Assembly: GCA_013368315.1 (NCBI GenBank)
Contig: JAACJM010000076.1
Location: 124,001-188,000, forward strand
Direction: 5' to 3'
Source of the DNA: Tetrapyrgos nigripes
Taxonomy: Eukaryota > Basidiomycota > Agaricomycetes > Agaricales > Campanellaceae
Length of the DNA: 64,000 nucleotides
Position numbers and translations under genes: made by a program. Below the pieces are notes generated by a model. It did no database searches. It was not told the DNA's origin and worked only from the letters and a program-made list of their open reading frames with translations. The first letter of the stretch is position 1; each line of letters begins with the position of its first letter. This document shows, piece after piece, positions 61,201 to 64,000 of this stretch.

Positions 61201-64000
61201 TGAACGGAGAAACCATTGTTCCGATTTGCTGTCGTTGTTCCTTCTGTCTGATAGACCGAACAAGAGATATTCTAGTGGCCATGATGCTCTCGATATCAGG
61301 GAATCTGACTATAGGTGAGCGAGATGGAAGGAGTTTCAACGAGACTCACTTACTCAAAACCGGTGTCAATACCAATGAAATCAGACCATACTCCAATGTC
61401 ACTTTGTCTGGCAGAAATACGACTTTGAATGGCCGGATTCCGCCACTGACAAATCTGACTGAGGGACATCAACCTTTGAACAGCTTGGCGAATTTGGGAG
61501 ACATTTTCCGATCCCAGAGACCGCAGACAGTCCATTTCTTGAAATAATACGTGCTGGATGACTGTATCTGCCACACGCTGATCTCGTTCTCGGTGCAATG
61601 CTCGAAGTGCCAAATATAAAGATGCACCGGAGGATGCTTCTCCTCGGATATCTGGCAGATCCCAAGTCTCTGTGCGCCATCCCAATTGATAAGTCATGAC
61701 TGACTCCGGATCCTGAGTCGAGATTGAGTTCAGCAGGGTCTGTGTTGCAAGGTGATTAAACCCATATGACTGAAAGGCATTCAAGAGACCTTCTGTTTCG
61801 GCGGCATTCCCCATATCTGCCTCAAGAGCTGCACCATGGAAACGGAAGGCTTTCTCCCATTGCCTCTCGTGATGAAAGCGTTTCATTAAGAACTGATAAT
61901 GGTCTTGAGGTTGAATGCCATAAAAACCGTCCGGTTCGTCGATGTTGCTATAAATCTCGTACATCACCTTCTCTGTGGTTTCGATGGACCGAACAGAATC
62001 ACTCTGATATTCGGAAGCCAGTTCCAGAAAGAGAAGGGCGGTGGTATAGGCGCCGCATGCGATCGCATTTCGTGCAAGCAATAAATAGTCCAAATTCAAC
62101 CATTTGTCATGAGCGAGTGGATCAGTCGAGCTGCGATTTATGTGGCGTAGATGTAACACTACGTCGATGATGGACCTGCGACAGGGCACACTGGCATGCT
62201 CTGAGGACAAGATACTGCTGAAGTACGTCGACAATGTGGTATAACGAGATTGAGCAATGTCTTCACCATCTGGCGGACTTTGTAGCACAGTTTGTACAAG
62301 CCGAGGCAGAATGAGTTCTGCAAAAGTGGCTTGAGAGTGTAGAATATCCGACAACTGTGCGAACAATGGATTGGAGGCGGAAAGAATGTCTGCAAGCAAA
62401 GTCGAAATCGCCCCTATCCATACTGGGAAGTCAGCTGATGTGCCGGTATACACTTCTGAGTTGAGAACTACAGAAAGATCAGAGGAAGACTGAGAGGATT
62501 GAGCGACATGAGTAACGTGATAACGCTCCAGATACTGGACTTCATCTCGGTATTCATCCGGAGCACTTTGCACGGGACGTAAAGTAGAATTCGATACCGA
62601 CATGATAGACCGGAGGGTGTTGTATGCGCTATGACGAGAAATTGCATTTTCGCTTTCCAGCATGTAGAGCAGTGTTTGCAGAATGAAATCTGCAGGGCTC
62701 AGAGTCAACTCCTTTTCGCGGTCCTTCCGACGGTTCCTGCTGTGTTGGCTAGAGGGCATCAGTTGTTCGTTACCGAAACTGCTGACGGAACCTTTGTGGA
62801 ACACAAGGAGATCCGCAAAAGCGTGGACATCCTCTGGACGTAGTTGGCCTCTCGAAGGTATGCACTCCTTCAGGCGCCAGAAATGGGTTTCAGCAAATTG
62901 AGACTTATCATAAATCTTTCTGCTTGTTTGGCTTCGGAGTTGACGGACGAGACGAAATTTGTTCGACTTGATGTGGCTATCGTTTAGAACCTTGGAAAGG
63001 CTATCCGGAGTGATGTCGGAGTACAATGGTGAAAGCAGTTGCGAAGGCTGATGTGGCCAAGCGGAAAGTGCAAAACGAAGTTGGCTGTGAAGGCTCTTCT
63101 GCTCAGAGAGACGAAATACCTGATTGTCTATCCAAGCCAGAAGTGAGGTACCCATCTCCGCTAACAGTGTGTCGTCAATGGCTTGTGAATAATCATAACA
63201 CTGGCCAGAGACACGGATGAGAATGTCAGGGAAGCGAGGATCCTTGATACCAAGCTTGGAATAGCGGCCGAAACACCAGTCTAATAGGGATTGTGCCGGT
63301 CGAATTAGATCGGATTGTTCCAGTAGAGCGCACCCGCCACGTATCAAGACATGCAATAACGTGGCGTCGGAGAAATCGGCGGAACGATAGGCCACCCACA
63401 GCGTAATTGCGTTGACCAGCCTGAGCTGTTCGTTCAACAAAAAGGTCGCTTGTACGTTAGCCAGAAGCGCTTGCAGAACGTGATATGTCAACGAAGTATC
63501 TCTGTCAATGGGAGCCTGTTCTGATAGCCATGATAGTGCCCGTAGAACGGTTCGAATGCCGGAGTTCGGAAGATTGGGCTCATGGAGCTCGAAATCCTCC
63601 AATGTGCGATATCTGTTCGTTGCTGAAAAAACAACTGAACTCTCTCCAGACTCATCGAACTCTTGCAGAGCTTTCACGATGGTTCCATTTGGAGTGAAAT
63701 CCTGATCGCCGAGCGTCCGCAGGACCGTTACAATTACACTGTCAAGACGTTCCCGCAACATCCCCGCTATCACTGAAAAATCTTCGACCTCCATCCTCCG
63801 GGCTACAAGATCGCCAAGCTTCTCAACGGGAAAGCAGTCATCTTCTAAAGCGAGTATAAGTTGGTAGCCTATTATGTCACCGAAACATTCTGAAAGACCC
63901 TCGCTCTTCTGCTTTTGCAGTACGTTGCAGTGCCCTTCAAAAAGCTGTAGCCCATGTTCATCACCTTGGGTGTTGAATAGTATGCTTATCGGCGACATTG
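58269..64000 (-). CDS. TEL1: TEL1/ATM DNA-damage checkpoint kinase (5' end beyond window)
   Basis: Tel1 (ATM) is recruited by the MRN complex to DNA double-strand breaks and telomeres. The window holds the C-terminal part. A long intronless exon (about 61,350-63,998) covers helical-repeat and FAT sequence ([49 protein letters not shown]). More FAT follows ([27 protein letters not shown]). The kinase domain has [25 protein letters not shown]-like and [35 protein letters not shown] with [31 protein letters not shown], and [20 protein letters not shown], which is ATM-specific. The last intron joins AIYHG to GWSPLY-stop in the FATC tail (TGA at 58269-58271). A Lys/Glu-rich insert ([18 protein letters not shown]) lies between kinase and FATC. 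About 1,700 residues are visible; the full protein is normally larger. Confidence 0.93.

Overview
This window reads as nuclear DNA of a basidiomycete fungus, most likely an Agaricomycete. The genes are densely packed on both strands and broken by many short introns (about 45-70 nt) with GT...AG ends and CTAAC/CTGAC-type branch sites. The gene content fits: a tyrosine-kinase-like (TKL) kinase with a PH domain, a peroxidase-P450 fatty acid oxygenase, an Egh16-like secreted protein, F-box proteins with divergent bodies, and a hAT transposon remnant. I named genes by reading spliced exons directly, so exon borders are approximate unless I describe the junction.

Layout. 0.2-9.0 kb (minus): TOR kinase, apparently complete, from N-terminal HEAT repeats to a FATC tail. 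9.0-10.1 kb: spacer with a possible small unrecognised spliced gene. 10.1-12.4 kb (plus): M20-family amidohydrolase. 12.8-15.0 kb (minus): DnaJ protein with a DnaJ-X region. 15.4-16.1 kb (minus): small Ser-rich orphan. 16.4-20.3 kb (minus): PH + calponin-homology-like + TKL kinase fusion. 21.3-22.5 kb (plus): kinetochore protein Sos7. 22.8-23.2 kb: possible unrecognised exons. 23.8-25.6 kb (plus): Egh16-like secreted protein. 25.8-27.9 kb: a deleted hAT element with perfect 8-bp target site duplications, sitting at the edge of a decayed duplicate of the 5' part of the STE20/PAK gene found at 50.3 kb. 28.1-30.3 kb (minus): NOC4. 30.4-31.7 kb (minus): unknown coiled-coil protein. 32.7-34.2 kb (minus): DUF676 lipase. 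34.9-39.7 kb (minus): Ppo/linoleate diol synthase-type oxygenase. 40.0-41.1 kb (minus): epsilon-COP. 41.2-44.5 kb (plus): coiled-coil protein with a 25-residue internal repeat. 44.8-46.5 kb (plus): F-box protein. 46.5-50.3 kb: gene-poor, repeat-bearing DNA. 50.3-52.7 kb (plus): STE20/PAK kinase. 53.6-56.2 kb: NAD-binding dehydrogenase followed by a truncated, frameshifted tandem copy. 56.5-57.8 kb (plus): second F-box-like protein. 58.0 kb (minus): tRNA-Arg(UCU). 58.3 kb to the end (minus): TEL1/ATM kinase, cut by the window edge.

Most genes are conserved housekeeping functions (growth signalling, DNA-damage signalling, vesicle coat, ribosome assembly, kinetochore, polarity kinase) and do not form a pathway cluster. 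The window begins and ends with PI3K-related kinases (TOR and TEL1), which is probably chance. I found no clear new multi-gene system. The more informative signals are structural: the STE20 5' duplicate with its hAT insertion, the 1.17 kb tandem duplication with readable breakpoints, the Ppo protein with a degenerate P450 heme-thiolate signature, and the PH-CH-TKL kinase fusion.
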